Below are positions 8,960 to 16,778 of a stretch of DNA of 64,000 nucleotides, piece by piece. A program made the position numbers and the translations under genes. Positions within the stretch are counted from its first letter, which is position 1. Each line of letters starts with the position of its first letter. This DNA comes from Paenibacillus bovis. GTDB lineage: Bacteria; Bacillota; Bacilli; Bacillales; Bacillaceae_C. The notes below the pieces were generated by a model. The model saw only the letters and a program-made list of their open reading frames with translations. It was not told the DNA's origin and ran no database searches. The stretch lies in contig VEFU01000015.1 in NCBI GenBank assembly GCA_007679095.1, forward strand, positions 17,658-81,657, read 5' to 3'.

Positions 8960-9003
8960 CATAAGAAGAACTTAAATGATTTCTTAAGAAAAGCTTAAGA
9001 TTT
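8960..9003 (-). promoter_or_regulatory. Operator-like array (copy 1) before the five-gene operon
   Basis: Hexamers CATAAG, CTTAAA, CTTAAG and CTTAAG start at 8960, 8971, 8983 and 8994 (spacing 11, 12, 11), about 60 bases upstream of the YiiX-like gene. Same architecture as 7561-7604. A 9-bp inverted repeat AGTAAATTG / CAATTTACT (8925-8951) lies between it and the start codon. Confidence 0.7.
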
Positions 9004-9052
9004 ATTCCTAACATAAAAAGACTAAACCATAATGATTCAGTCTTTTTATATT

Positions 9053-10294
9053 TTATGATTCTTCTACCGCAGGTTTTGCTGCTTCGATTAGTACTTTGTT
9101 TCTGCTTAGGAAAATGGCCAATACAATAATAAAAATTCCGGTTCCAATTAATAAATATTCTATTCTAATATAATCTGCTATTGGACCAAATATCAACATA
9201 CCTAGTGGCATCATTGACGTTGAAATCATTCCCATGACTCCAAATACTCTTCCTAAATATTGCTCTTCTACTTTCTCCTGTAATAAAACAGTTGCGGGTG
9301 TGTTGAGTATTGGCATGGCAACACCAAATAATGCCATAAAGGCTAAGTAAAACCAAAACATTGGTACAATACCGAGTGCTAATGTACAAACACCCATAAT
9401 AACACTGGAGAATCCAATCGTTTTTATTTTATTCGAGAAACCACCCCAGGTAGCGATTATTCCTCCACCTACCATCATTCCTATGGAGAAGGCAATTTCA
9501 ATTGCTGCAAGACGCCATTCATCATTACCAAAGCTTCGTGTAACTTGAAGTGGTGTTAAAAAGGACGCTGGTGCCATCAGTACAAAGAACACCGCCAAAA
9601 ATAGGAAAAACACCTTAAGAAAACTGTGGTTATTCACATATTGTAATCCTTGTTTAAAGTCACTAAAATAGCCTGTCGTTTGCTTTACCGCTGCTTTTTC
9701 ATGTACTGCAACTTTTAATGTAAATAGTGTAACAATCGCAATTGCTGCCGTGATAACATCAACAAATAGTATCATTTCCAGTGTTGTCATGCTTAATAGT
9801 GCTGCACTGACCATTGGAGAAACAAACATAATGATTGCTTGAATACTACCATTTGCTCCGTTTACTTTTGTTAGCTTATCTTTCGGAACAATTTGCGGTA
9901 ATATAGCTCCAACTGCTGGCATTTGAATCCCAGACCCAAAAGCACGTACAGCTGCAATCCCAAATAGTAGCCAGATGGAATCAAAGCCCATTAAAAATAG
10001 AATAGCAAGGATCAATGTCGCAATTGCAATCAATCCGTCTGCTGAAATAATCAGCATTTTGCGGTTATATCGATCTGCCCAAACCCCTGCAACTGGTGAC
10101 AAAATAAAGGTTGGTACAAACCCACATATGATATATAACGTCATCATTAATCCTGATTCAGTTGTTAAAGTGATATGCCACATAATGGCATATTGAACAA
10201 TAGATGAGCCAAATAATGATATTGTTTGGCTACTTAGAAAAAGAATGATATTTTTTAACCAATTTTCTTTATTAGTATCTTTTACATTATTCAT
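9053..10294 (-). CDS. MFS drug exporter, macrolide-efflux (Mef-like)
   Basis: A 413-residue MFS protein resembling the MefA/Mef(E) group: early 'SSQTISLFGSSIVQYAIMW', loop motif 'GVWADRYNRK' and twelve hydrophobic segments. ATG at 10294 follows AGAGGT by six bases; the open frame continues upstream to 10381 but crosses the attenuator hairpin, so that extension is not the start. The 5' leader encodes a 14-residue peptide containing RLR, the motif on which ribosomes stall with macrolides, and then a terminator hairpin. This strongly suggests drug-inducible expression of a macrolide or related exporter. Substrate assignment is inference, because the MFS fold alone does not prove it. Confidence 0.8.
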   Translation of the reverse strand: MNNVKDTNKENWLKNIILFLSSQTISLFGSSIVQYAIMWHITLTTESGLMMTLYIICGFVPTFILSPVAGVWADRYNRKMLIISADGLIAIATLILAILFLMGFDSIWLLFGIAAVRAFGSGIQMPAVGAILPQIVPKDKLTKVNGANGSIQAIIMFVSPMVSAALLSMTTLEMILFVDVITAAIAIVTLFTLKVAVHEKAAVKQTTGYFSDFKQGLQYVNNHSFLKVFFLFLAVFFVLMAPASFLTPLQVTRSFGNDEWRLAAIEIAFSIGMMVGGGIIATWGGFSNKIKTIGFSSVIMGVCTLALGIVPMFWFYLAFMALFGVAMPILNTPATVLLQEKVEEQYLGRVFGVMGMISTSMMPLGMLIFGPIADYIRIEYLLIGTGIFIIVLAIFLSRNKVLIEAAKPAVEES

Positions 10295-10360
10295 GAGCAA
10301 ACCTCTCATTTCAAATAAATTTTCCTTTGAATGAACTGCTCTGTAGCATTTTAAGGCAAC

Positions 10361-10390
10361 AAAAAAAGAGCGAATCTGCATCCCTCTTTT
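10361..10390 (-). terminator. Attenuator terminator in the exporter leader
   Basis: On the minus strand AAAAGAG pairs with CTCTTTT and a run of seven T residues follows, about 70 bases before the exporter ATG. Upstream, GTTTCC inside the leader-peptide gene can pair with GGAAAC near 10408, and AACC with GGTT further on, giving alternative folds as expected for ribosome-mediated attenuation. Confidence 0.6.
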
Positions 10391-10476
10391 AAATAACCAA
10401 AAAATATAGGTTTCCTTAAAATAGACAGACCAATCCCAGCACCCTGTAAATAAACAGAGCCTTCAAACGTATTCAA

Positions 10477-10521
10477 TTAGCGATTGATACTTGGGAAACG
10501 TAATCTCATTGATGCTGTCAC
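10477..10521 (-). CDS. Leader peptide with RLR macrolide-stalling motif
   Basis: A 14-residue open frame with a GTG start and the sequence (M)TASMRLRFPSINR, preceded by GGAGGT seven bases upstream. It closely resembles the ErmD leader (MTHSMRLRFPTLNQ) and the Mef leader (MTASMRLR), in which a macrolide-bound ribosome stalls at the Arg-Leu-Arg codons and changes the mRNA fold. It lies in the 5' leader of the Mef-like exporter, between its promoter and an intrinsic terminator. It is too short for ordinary gene finders. The match of peptide, Shine-Dalgarno, promoter and terminator makes chance unlikely. Confidence 0.85.
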   Translation of the reverse strand: MTASMRLRFPSINR

Positions 10522-10554
10522 TAGGAAAACCTCCATTTATTTATTGCCTTTCTT

Positions 10555-10583
10555 ATCATAGCAAAGGTGGGGTGTCAGTTCAA
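10555..10583 (-). promoter_or_regulatory. Sigma-A promoter of the exporter leader
   Basis: TTGAAC (10578-10583), 17-base spacer, TATGAT (10555-10560). Transcription would start near 10548, about 27 bases before the leader-peptide start codon. Confidence 0.75.
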
Positions 10584-10698
10584 TCATAATTGTGGATATT
10601 TAACCTAATTAGTACAATTTTTGGGTTTATTTGTAAACACCAGAGGAAACAATTGGTGAAGAAGTAATATTAAATGACTAACAGGAGTAATTGCAAAT

Positions 10699-11175
10699 AT
10701 GAATAAAAATGCGCAAAATGCTATCTACAAATATTCGAAACGGAATTTATTATCAGGACTGCTTTTCGGCATCGGTTTTGCCGCTTTTATAGACGAAGTC
10801 GTATTCCATCAAATATTGAGATGGCATCACTTTTATGACAAGTCGACAACAGAAATTGGCTTAATATCTGATGGACTTTTTCATGCATTTAGTTGGTTTG
10901 CAACAATAGGTGGGTTGTTTTTGTTTGCTGACCTGCGACGTCGAAATGGTTTATGGCTTAAAAAATGGTGGGGTGGAGCCTTTTTAGGTACTGGCTTCTT
11001 TCAATTATATGATGGTACAATCCAACACAAATTAATGCGTGTACATCAAATTCGTTATGTAGAGAACATTTATATATATGATGCCATATGGAACTTGATT
11101 GCTATATTGTTATTATTAATTGGTTTCATGCTTATAGCTCGTGCACGAAGGGAGAGGTTGGCTTTAAATGAATAA
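10699..11175 (+). CDS. DUF2243 family membrane protein
   Basis: A 158-residue protein with four predicted membrane helices (about 16-35, 58-80, 90-108, 130-150). The conserved 'FIDEVVFHQILRWHH' and 'GTGFFQLYDGTIQHK' segments are characteristic of DUF2243, with several histidines that could bind metal or heme. Function is not established. ACAGGAG precedes the ATG. It overlaps the next gene, a CtaG-family oxidase assembly factor, by eight bases; this pairing is common in Bacillaceae and suggests a role in respiratory oxidase biogenesis (inference). Confidence 0.85.
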   Translation: MNKNAQNAIYKYSKRNLLSGLLFGIGFAAFIDEVVFHQILRWHHFYDKSTTEIGLISDGLFHAFSWFATIGGLFLFADLRRRNGLWLKKWWGGAFLGTGFFQLYDGTIQHKLMRVHQIRYVENIYIYDAIWNLIAILLLLIGFMLIARARRERLALNE

Positions 11176-11980
11176 TCATAACCACCCAATTCAATCTGAA
11201 GTCATGAATATCCATCCTGTTGATGGGTTACTTCCACAGATCCTTTTAGCATTACCATTTTTATTGGGGTTAATTGCATATATTATGGCAGCTAATTATT
11301 CAAGCAGACGAGTCAAGCAATGGCCACTCCATCGTACTATTTGTTGGTCATTAGGAGTTATCTTGGCAATAACTGCCGTTGCTGGTCCACTTGCTACCCT
11401 CTCCCATACAGATTTCACAGCACATATGATTGGGCATTTACTATTAGGAATGCTTGCCCCATTGCTTATGGCTGTTTCCGCTCCCATGACGCTCTTCCTG
11501 AGGACATCAAGTGTTCCTGTAGCAAGAAAAATCTCAAAGATACTGAGAAGTAGACCGATACGGTTTTATACGAATCCTTTTTTTACTTCTTTCTTAAATA
11601 TTGGTGGACTATGGGTGTTATATACTACAAATCTGTACTCGTTTATGCACGAGTATCTCCTGTTATTTGTAATTGTCCACTTACACGTCTTTTTAGCGGG
11701 TTATTTATTCACTATATCAATTATCTATTTTGATCCCATTTCTCATCGCGTTCCTTTTGTAGAGCGTGCATTAGCACTTGTCATTTCCTTAGCATGGCAC
11801 GGAATATTATCAAAATTTATCTACGCTAATCCACCAGTTGGAGTAGCTCCGAAACAAGCGGAAATTGGGAGTATGGTGATGTACTACGGAGGAGATATTA
11901 TTGACATTGTAATTATCTTTATCCTTTGCCTCCATTGGTATAGAGCTACACGACCACGGAAAGGACTCGCGATGAACTAG
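11168..11980 (+). CDS. ctaG: CtaG-family cytochrome c oxidase assembly factor
   Basis: A 270-residue integral membrane protein of the caa3_CtaG family with about seven hydrophobic helices. Conserved histidines occur in 'HTDFTAHMIGHLLLGMLAP' near residues 80-95 and 'VIVHLHVFLAGYLFT' near 170, and could ligand copper or heme during assembly of caa3-type oxidase. It is translationally coupled to the DUF2243 gene by an eight-base overlap. In B. subtilis ctaG lies in the cta cluster; here no oxidase subunit genes are adjacent, so this may be a paralogue. A weak hairpin (12019-12038, GGTCCC/GGGACC) follows. Confidence 0.85.
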   Translation: MNNHNHPIQSEVMNIHPVDGLLPQILLALPFLLGLIAYIMAANYSSRRVKQWPLHRTICWSLGVILAITAVAGPLATLSHTDFTAHMIGHLLLGMLAPLLMAVSAPMTLFLRTSSVPVARKISKILRSRPIRFYTNPFFTSFLNIGGLWVLYTTNLYSFMHEYLLLFVIVHLHVFLAGYLFTISIIYFDPISHRVPFVERALALVISLAWHGILSKFIYANPPVGVAPKQAEIGSMVMYYGGDIIDIVIIFILCLHWYRATRPRKGLAMN

Positions 11981-12104
11981 AAATAAATTATCTATTTTTT
12001 TAGTAGCCGAATGAAAATGGTCCCCAATTAGAGGGACCTATTTATTTTATACTTAGATTAAATGAATCTACCACGCGGCGCTGGGCTGTAGGACCGCTTA
12101 GAGG

Positions 12105-12350
12105 AATTTTTCATGGAGGAGGGCTTGCTGCGGAATCCAGCGTAACCTTCGGGAGGTGTTTTTTATCGGAGGGGACATGTGACGCGTTCCAGCGTGACCT
12201 CCTTGTGGCTTTTTTCTCGGAAGAGGGCACGTTGAACCTTCTTGCGTGACCTCCTTGGGGCTTTTTTCTTAGATGAGGGCGCGCTACACCTTCCATTGTG
12301 ATTAACTAACAACATTTTTCTCAGAAGAAGGCACGAACTACTCCCTATTA
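12105..12350. repeat. Degenerate 52-bp tandem repeat array
   Basis: Five diverged units share a core of T-run, (C/T)TCGGA(A)GAGGGC(A)CG, AACCTTC, GCGTGACCTCCTTG. The GGGC-type anchor ends at 12124, 12176, 12228, 12280 and 12332, exactly 52 bases apart. Open frames seen in the array on the minus strand only reflect the repeat. It fills most of the 440-base gap between ctaG and speG. Confidence 0.75.
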
Positions 12351-12362
12351 TCTCCCTCCTAA

Positions 12363-12411
12363 TAAAAAAACTGCTGAAATTCAGACTTATCTCCATCTGA
12401 TTTCCAGCAGT
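12363..12411 (-). terminator. Terminator of speG
   Basis: On the minus strand ACTGCTGGAAATCAGA pairs with TCTGAATTTCAGCAGT across a ten-base loop and is followed by a T-run. A near-perfect 16-bp stem starting just after the stop codon. Confidence 0.9.
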
Positions 12412-12422
12412 CATATAATTAT

Positions 12423-12938
12423 TCACGCATTCCTTTTAAAATATTGATGTTGAAACATACACATTCTGATTGCATTATGATATTCACCATCCACAAAAAA
12501 CTCATCAATTAATTCACCTTCGAATTGAAAACCGAGTTTTTTGTAGATATGAATTGCTACTTCGTTTGTTTTATCGACAATCAAATATAACTTATATAAA
12601 TTTAATACAGAAAAGGCATAGTCCATTGCAAGATACGTAGCAGACTTCGCATATCCGTTACCTTGATGAGCCGGATCAATGATAATTTGGAATTCTGCTC
12701 GACGGTGAATATAGTCAATCTCCACCAATTCCACGAGACCAACCATTTCATTACCCTTCTCCACGATAAATCTACGCTCACCTTGATCGTGAATATGCTT
12801 ATCGTACAAGTCCTGTAATTCCACAAAAGACTCATATGGCTCTTCGAACCAATAGGACATGATGTTTGCATTAATATTTAACTTATGAACAAATCCTAAA
12901 TCCACTCTTTCTAGTGGCCTTAATCGCACATTCGTCAT
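12423..12938 (-). CDS. speG: Spermidine N-acetyltransferase SpeG
   Basis: A 171-residue GNAT acetyltransferase. Recognisable SpeG segments include '[17 protein letters not shown]', '[15 protein letters not shown]', '[10 protein letters not shown]' and '[12 protein letters not shown]', which match E. coli SpeG almost residue for residue. The acetyl-CoA loop is '[13 protein letters not shown]'. The enzyme acetylates spermidine and spermine with acetyl-CoA, relieving polyamine toxicity in the cytoplasm. ATG at 12938 is chosen because GGAGG lies eight bases upstream; the ATG at 12947 overlaps that site. The gene stands alone with its own terminator. Its close likeness to enterobacterial and staphylococcal SpeG raises the possibility of horizontal transfer. 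Confidence 0.92.
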   Translation of the reverse strand: MTNVRLRPLERVDLGFVHKLNINANIMSYWFEEPYESFVELQDLYDKHIHDQGERRFIVEKGNEMVGLVELVEIDYIHRRAEFQIIIDPAHQGNGYAKSATYLAMDYAFSVLNLYKLYLIVDKTNEVAIHIYKKLGFQFEGELIDEFFVDGEYHNAIRMCMFQHQYFKRNA

Positions 12939-13095
12939 TACTTTCATCCTCCGTACCCCTATTTATTATGGGTGCATATATTAAATGTTCTCTTCTACAA
13001 ATATCAAAATAGTGATAAACGAACACTTTATTTTATACTAGTTTATCCATTTTTCAGTATTAGGCTTCCATTATATTAGATTTTTGTAAAAATAT

Positions 13096-13542
13096 TTATT
13101 CTTCTGGCCCTTGATTCAATATCCATGGAATAAGGGCTTCAAAATCTAATTGTAATACAGGATGCTCTAACTCTTTATGTACAAATTGTAACTCTTTACT
13201 AAATCCAAACGTGAAATTTTCAACTTTTACTGTATTACCGGCATTCCAATTAGAATCTGAACAATATACTCCATCTACTAAGTTACCAACGAGATGGTAA
13301 CTCCCTATGTATAAGCGTAAGCCATCTGCTCCAGCACCAAATTCAGATAAGTGACTTGGTTTAAATGGATTGATTCCAAGAGTTGAAAATGCATCCATTA
13401 ACGTTGTATCGAATTGCTTACATGCCTCCATATAATTCTCACAATATATGCAGCGACATATCTCGACATCTTTCATAAAAAAGTCCCTTGTTTTATGAAG
13501 GTCTACTTTTAATAACCATTTTTCAAATTTAATTGTTTCCAT
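13096..13542 (-). CDS. Conserved hypothetical protein with CxCxxC motif
   Basis: A 148-residue cytoplasmic protein I do not recognise by name. Near residue 30 it has 'EICRCIYCENY', a pattern resembling a metal-binding knuckle, followed by 'ACKQFDTTLMDAFSTLGINP' and a predicted alpha/beta C-terminal part ending in acidic residues. There is no signal peptide or membrane helix. ATG at 13542 is chosen because GGGGTGG lies six bases upstream. It is monocistronic, between speG and yfiT on the same strand, with no obvious terminator. Similar short proteins with a CxCxxCxN motif occur in Firmicutes without known function; this is recalled, not tested. Confidence 0.65.
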   Translation of the reverse strand: METIKFEKWLLKVDLHKTRDFFMKDVEICRCIYCENYMEACKQFDTTLMDAFSTLGINPFKPSHLSEFGAGADGLRLYIGSYHLVGNLVDGVYCSDSNWNAGNTVKVENFTFGFSKELQFVHKELEHPVLQLDFEALIPWILNQGPEE

Positions 13543-13712
13543 TTTATCCACCCCATGGAATATATCTAAATAAGATCGAACTTATATACTGAGTATACTA
13601 CATTATAGACAGTGCAATTGTTTTATAGGATGCAAGTTTATAAGTAGAAGATTGTATAATTATTGCAGTTTAGACGAGATAGCTTTTGGTGCTATCCTAG
13701 AGTTTGTATATA

Positions 13713-13749
13713 AAAAAAGTGTCTTATCGTAATTTGATAAGCCACTTTT
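13713..13749 (-). terminator. Terminator of yfiT
   Basis: Minus-strand hairpin AAAAGTGgCTTATC / GATAAGaCACTTTT followed by T residues, directly after the yfiT stop codon. Confidence 0.85.
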
Positions 13750-13759
13750 ATGTAAAATT

Positions 13760-14269
13760 TTATTTGGATAATGCTATTTTTATATGGGCTAGGTGATGCT
13801 CTTCGTGCCAAGGTAGTTTTGCAACTTTTGCTGCTACTGTTATTTCACCGTTTGTTTGGTGAGTAAATACTCGATTTAATTGTTCTTCTGTTAAATTTTG
13901 TCCTAAAGAAACAATCCGCTCATTAATTCCTTCAAGCATTTTAATAGAACTTTCTACAGGAAGCTTTGTATCAGGTTGAATTGCCCACTTCTCTTCATCA
14001 AAGCCTGGTACTGTTGGATTCTCATCGGTTAAAGCCAGTTTCAAACGTTGATACATGTTCAATTGAGAGTCTGCAATGTGATGCACAAGTTGTCGAACAT
14101 TCCAGCTACCGTCACGATACGTTCTGCTTAATTCCTCATCATTTAATGAGTCAACCGTTTCTCTCAACCGAACTGAGTAAGTATCGATTTCCTTTAACCA
14201 TTTTTGAATATTATCAGACGTTACTTTTTTAGGAACTTGTAATTTTCCAATTGGAAATCTTATGTCCAT
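13760..14269 (-). CDS. yfiT: DinB-superfamily hydrolase YfiT (bacillithiol transferase-like)
   Basis: A 169-residue DinB four-helix-bundle protein. The N-terminal 'DIRFPIGKLQVPKKVT' and 'GSWNVRQLVHHIADSQLN' match B. subtilis YfiT, and 'WHEEHHLAHI' near the C-terminus supplies the other metal-binding histidines. YfiT was first described as a metal-dependent hydrolase and later linked to bacillithiol S-transferase activity in the DinB superfamily. ATG at 14269 is used because GGGAGGGG lies upstream; a TTG two codons earlier lacks spacing. Single gene with its own terminator. Confidence 0.85.
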   Translation of the reverse strand: MDIRFPIGKLQVPKKVTSDNIQKWLKEIDTYSVRLRETVDSLNDEELSRTYRDGSWNVRQLVHHIADSQLNMYQRLKLALTDENPTVPGFDEEKWAIQPDTKLPVESSIKMLEGINERIVSLGQNLTEEQLNRVFTHQTNGEITVAAKVAKLPWHEEHHLAHIKIALSK

Positions 14270-14275
14270 TCGCAA

Positions 14276-14462
14276 ACCCCTCCCTGTTCTGTTTAATATA
14301 GATATTAACGTTCAATATACCAATGCGTCTTGTTCCTGTAAACTAATCAATACTAAAAGTTCAGAATTTTTCTTTGCGCACTAAGAAAAATCAACTAAGA
14401 ACGAACTCAAATAGCGACCTCCATTCAAGATTTCCCGTGGGACGGGAGCTATTCCTTCCGAA
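14276..14462. other. Intergenic stretch with a GC-rich hairpin
   Basis: No open frame or RNA gene is visible. The only structure is CCCGT-GGG-ACGGG (14434-14446), markedly more GC-rich than its surroundings and possibly a fragment of an interspersed repeat. Confidence 0.4.
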
Positions 14463-14497
14463 TAAAAAAAGCTTATCGAGATCGATAAGCTTTTTTT
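14463..14497. terminator. Terminator of ptsHI
   Basis: AAAAAAAGCTTATCG / CGATAAGCTTTTTTT with a four-base loop: a perfect bidirectional hairpin about 75 bases beyond the ptsI stop. Confidence 0.9.
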
Positions 14498-14570
14498 ATA
14501 TAGTGATATAATCCCTGATAATCCATAACTCAATATCATTCGGTGATCAGTTTCTATATCATGTACTTCT

Positions 14571-16286
14571 TTATTTACTAGTTCCTGCTTTAACTGCCTC
14601 TATGACTTCTTTTGTTGTGCTCATTCTCAAGGCTTTATCTGCTAAATCCTCCATCTCTTTTTTGGAAAGATGAGCAATTTGCGAACGTGCTTTTAGAATG
14701 GAAGTCGCACTCATAGAGAATTCATCTAGACCGAGACCTAGCAATAACGGAATAGCAGTTTCGTCTCCAGCCATTTCTCCACACATGCCAACCCATTTGC
14801 CCTCATGATGAGCAGCATCAATTACCATTTTTACTAAACGTAAAATAGCAGGTGAATATGGTTGATATAAATAGGAAACCCGCTCGTTCATACGGTCAGC
14901 AGCCATAGTGTACTGAATTAAATCATTTGTTCCAATACTAAAGAAGTCTACCTCTTTAGCAAATTGGTCCGCCATAATTGCTGTTGACGGAATTTCGACC
15001 ATGATCCCAAGTTCAATATTCTCTGCAACCGCTATTCCTTCCGTAACTAACTTTTGCTTTTCTTCTTCTAAAATCGTTTTTGCCTCACGGAATTCATCTA
15101 AGGTTGCAATCATTGGAAACATAATCTTTAAATTTCCATATGTGCTTGCTCGTAACAAAGCACGTAATTGGGTACGAAACAAATCTTGTTCTGTTAAGCA
15201 AAGCCGAATTGCTCTGAAGCCAAGAAAAGGATTCATTTCTTTCGGTAGTTCTAAATAAGGGAGCTCTTTATCTCCACCAATATCTAATGTTCTAACCACA
15301 ACAGGCTTTCCATTCATGCCTTCTAGAACCGCCTTATATGATTCGAACTGTTCCTCTTCGGTCGGAAGTTCATTACGACCCATATATAAAAATTCAGTTC
15401 TATATAGACCAATACCTTCTCCGCCATTATTAACGACGCCTTCTAGATCATTAGGTGTTCCAATATTTGCTGCTAACTCAACTTGGTGACCATCAGTGGA
15501 GATCGTTTTTTCATTTACAAGCTTAGCCCACTCAGCCTTTTGTTCTTCAAAACGAATTTGTTCCTTCTCGTATTGAGCGACTACTTCGGTTGTGGGATTA
15601 ATATATACTTCACCTATCAAACCATCAATAATGATTAAATCTCCATTTTTGATATCTTCTGTTGCTGATTTAGTTCCAACTACAGCTGGGATTTCCATCG
15701 AACGCGCCATAATAGCAGAATGAGATGTACGGCCACCAACATTCGTTGTAAATCCCTTAACAAATTGACGATTTAATTGAGCAGTATCGGAAGGAGTTAA
15801 ATCTTCTGCAACGATGATTACCTCACTAGAAATCATACTCGGGTTAACTAATTCAACACCAAGTAGATGAGAAAGAACTCGCTTCGTCACATCTCTTATG
15901 TCTGCCGCACGCTCTTTCATATAATCATTGTCCATTTGTTCAAACATCATAATAAACATATCCGCAACTTCTTTTAATGCCTGTTCTGCATTTACTCGTT
16001 CTGAGTTAATTTTATCCTCAATTTGGGATATTAGCTCTGGGTCACTTAAGACAAGTAAATGCGCTTCGAAAATGGCTGCCTTATCAGCACCAAGCTCTGA
16101 ACTCGCTTTGTCGCGTATAGCCTCAAGTTCAGTTTTAGAAGTATTTAGTGCATCCTTTAACCGAGTAATTTCTAATGAAAGATCTTCTATTGTTTTCTTT
16201 TCAAAGGAAAGATCTGGTTCAACTAACCGATAAGCTTTAGCAATCGCTATTCCGTTTGAGGCAGCAATTCCTTTTATCACATTCAT
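14571..16286 (-). CDS. ptsI: PTS enzyme I (PEP-protein phosphotransferase)
   Basis: A 571-residue cytoplasmic enzyme that takes phosphate from phosphoenolpyruvate and passes it to HPr. The N-terminal domain carries the phospho-histidine in '[13 protein letters not shown]' near residue 190; the C-terminal TIM barrel has '[12 protein letters not shown]', 'FLGFRAIR' and the catalytic 'GMCGEMAGD' near residue 500. Length is standard. The ATG overlaps the ptsH stop (TAATG), so translation is coupled. No ptsG is present nearby, unlike B. subtilis ptsGHI. Transcription should start at the promoter upstream of ptsH and pass a LicT-type RAT/terminator. Confidence 0.97.
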   Translation of the reverse strand: MNVIKGIAASNGIAIAKAYRLVEPDLSFEKKTIEDLSLEITRLKDALNTSKTELEAIRDKASSELGADKAAIFEAHLLVLSDPELISQIEDKINSERVNAEQALKEVADMFIMMFEQMDNDYMKERAADIRDVTKRVLSHLLGVELVNPSMISSEVIIVAEDLTPSDTAQLNRQFVKGFTTNVGGRTSHSAIMARSMEIPAVVGTKSATEDIKNGDLIIIDGLIGEVYINPTTEVVAQYEKEQIRFEEQKAEWAKLVNEKTISTDGHQVELAANIGTPNDLEGVVNNGGEGIGLYRTEFLYMGRNELPTEEEQFESYKAVLEGMNGKPVVVRTLDIGGDKELPYLELPKEMNPFLGFRAIRLCLTEQDLFRTQLRALLRASTYGNLKIMFPMIATLDEFREAKTILEEEKQKLVTEGIAVAENIELGIMVEIPSTAIMADQFAKEVDFFSIGTNDLIQYTMAADRMNERVSYLYQPYSPAILRLVKMVIDAAHHEGKWVGMCGEMAGDETAIPLLLGLGLDEFSMSATSILKARSQIAHLSKKEMEDLADKALRMSTTKEVIEAVKAGTSK

Positions 16287-16552
16287 TACTTAGCCAACCC
16301 TTCTTGATTTAAAATTCCTTGTAAAGTACTCAATGCGTCTTGCTCATCATTTCCTTCAGCACTAATTTTTATTTCAGCGTCTTTTCCAACTCCTAATGAC
16401 ATGACCGCCATTATTGATTTCATGTTCACTGATTTACCATTATATGCTAATTGGATCTCAGAATTAAATTTACTTGCAGTTTGCACCAAAATTGTCGCAG
16501 GACGTGCGTGGATACCTGTTTGATCAATAACTGTAAACTTTTGTTCTACCAT
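16286..16552 (-). CDS. ptsH: PTS phosphocarrier HPr
   Basis: An 88-residue HPr, exactly the usual length from this start. The catalytic histidine lies in '[11 protein letters not shown]' (residue 15), and the HPrK/P regulatory serine in '[15 protein letters not shown]' (Ser46). In Firmicutes P-Ser-HPr is the CcpA co-repressor, so this protein links PTS flux to carbon catabolite control. AAGGAGA precedes the ATG by about 11 bases; an upstream ATG in the open frame is not supported. It is co-transcribed with ptsI behind a LicT-like antiterminator. Confidence 0.96.
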   Translation of the reverse strand: MVEQKFTVIDQTGIHARPATILVQTASKFNSEIQLAYNGKSVNMKSIMAVMSLGVGKDAEIKISAEGNDEQDALSTLQGILNQEGLAK

Positions 16553-16611
16553 AATATATATAATCTCCTTTATTTCCATATAAAAATTTGTTGATAAATT
16601 TTTTTAAAGAC

Positions 16612-16702
16612 CCTAAAAAAACAAAAAACCTAAATAAGCGTTTCCTTATACAAAAAATAAGGAACACTCATTTAGGTTTTGCCTGCTAATCAGTAACAAT
16701 CC
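16612..16702 (-). promoter_or_regulatory. LicT-type RAT antiterminator and terminator before ptsHI
   Basis: The RAT (16671-16702) reads GGATTGTTACTG-N4-GCAGGCAAAACC on the minus strand, as in B. subtilis LicT targets. Its 3' part, AAACCTAAAT, also pairs with ATTTAGGTTT to form a long terminator stem followed by T-runs (to about 16612). The two structures exclude each other, so a BglG/LicT-type protein bound to the RAT would allow read-through into ptsH. Confidence 0.88.
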
Positions 16703-16729
16703 TTTAAAAATATTATCTACATAATACTT

Positions 16730-16758
16730 ATTATAATAAAAGTGGACTAGTTGAACAA
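16730..16758 (-). promoter_or_regulatory. Sigma-A promoter of ptsHI
   Basis: TTGTTC (16753-16758), 17-base spacer, TATAAT (16730-16735), about 28 bases upstream of the RAT. Confidence 0.7.
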
Positions 16759-16778
16759 TACTATTGCACCAAAATTAT

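Noticed and set aside
10295..10381. N-terminal extension of the MFS exporter
   Set aside because: It would run through the attenuator hairpin; a good ribosome binding site places the start at 10294.
12105..12350. CRISPR array
   Set aside because: Units are degenerate throughout, with no alternation of conserved repeats and unique spacers and no cas genes nearby.
12111..12426. Minus-strand open frames with Lys/Arg/Ser-rich repeats
   Set aside because: They are translations of the 52-bp DNA repeat array and lack start signals.
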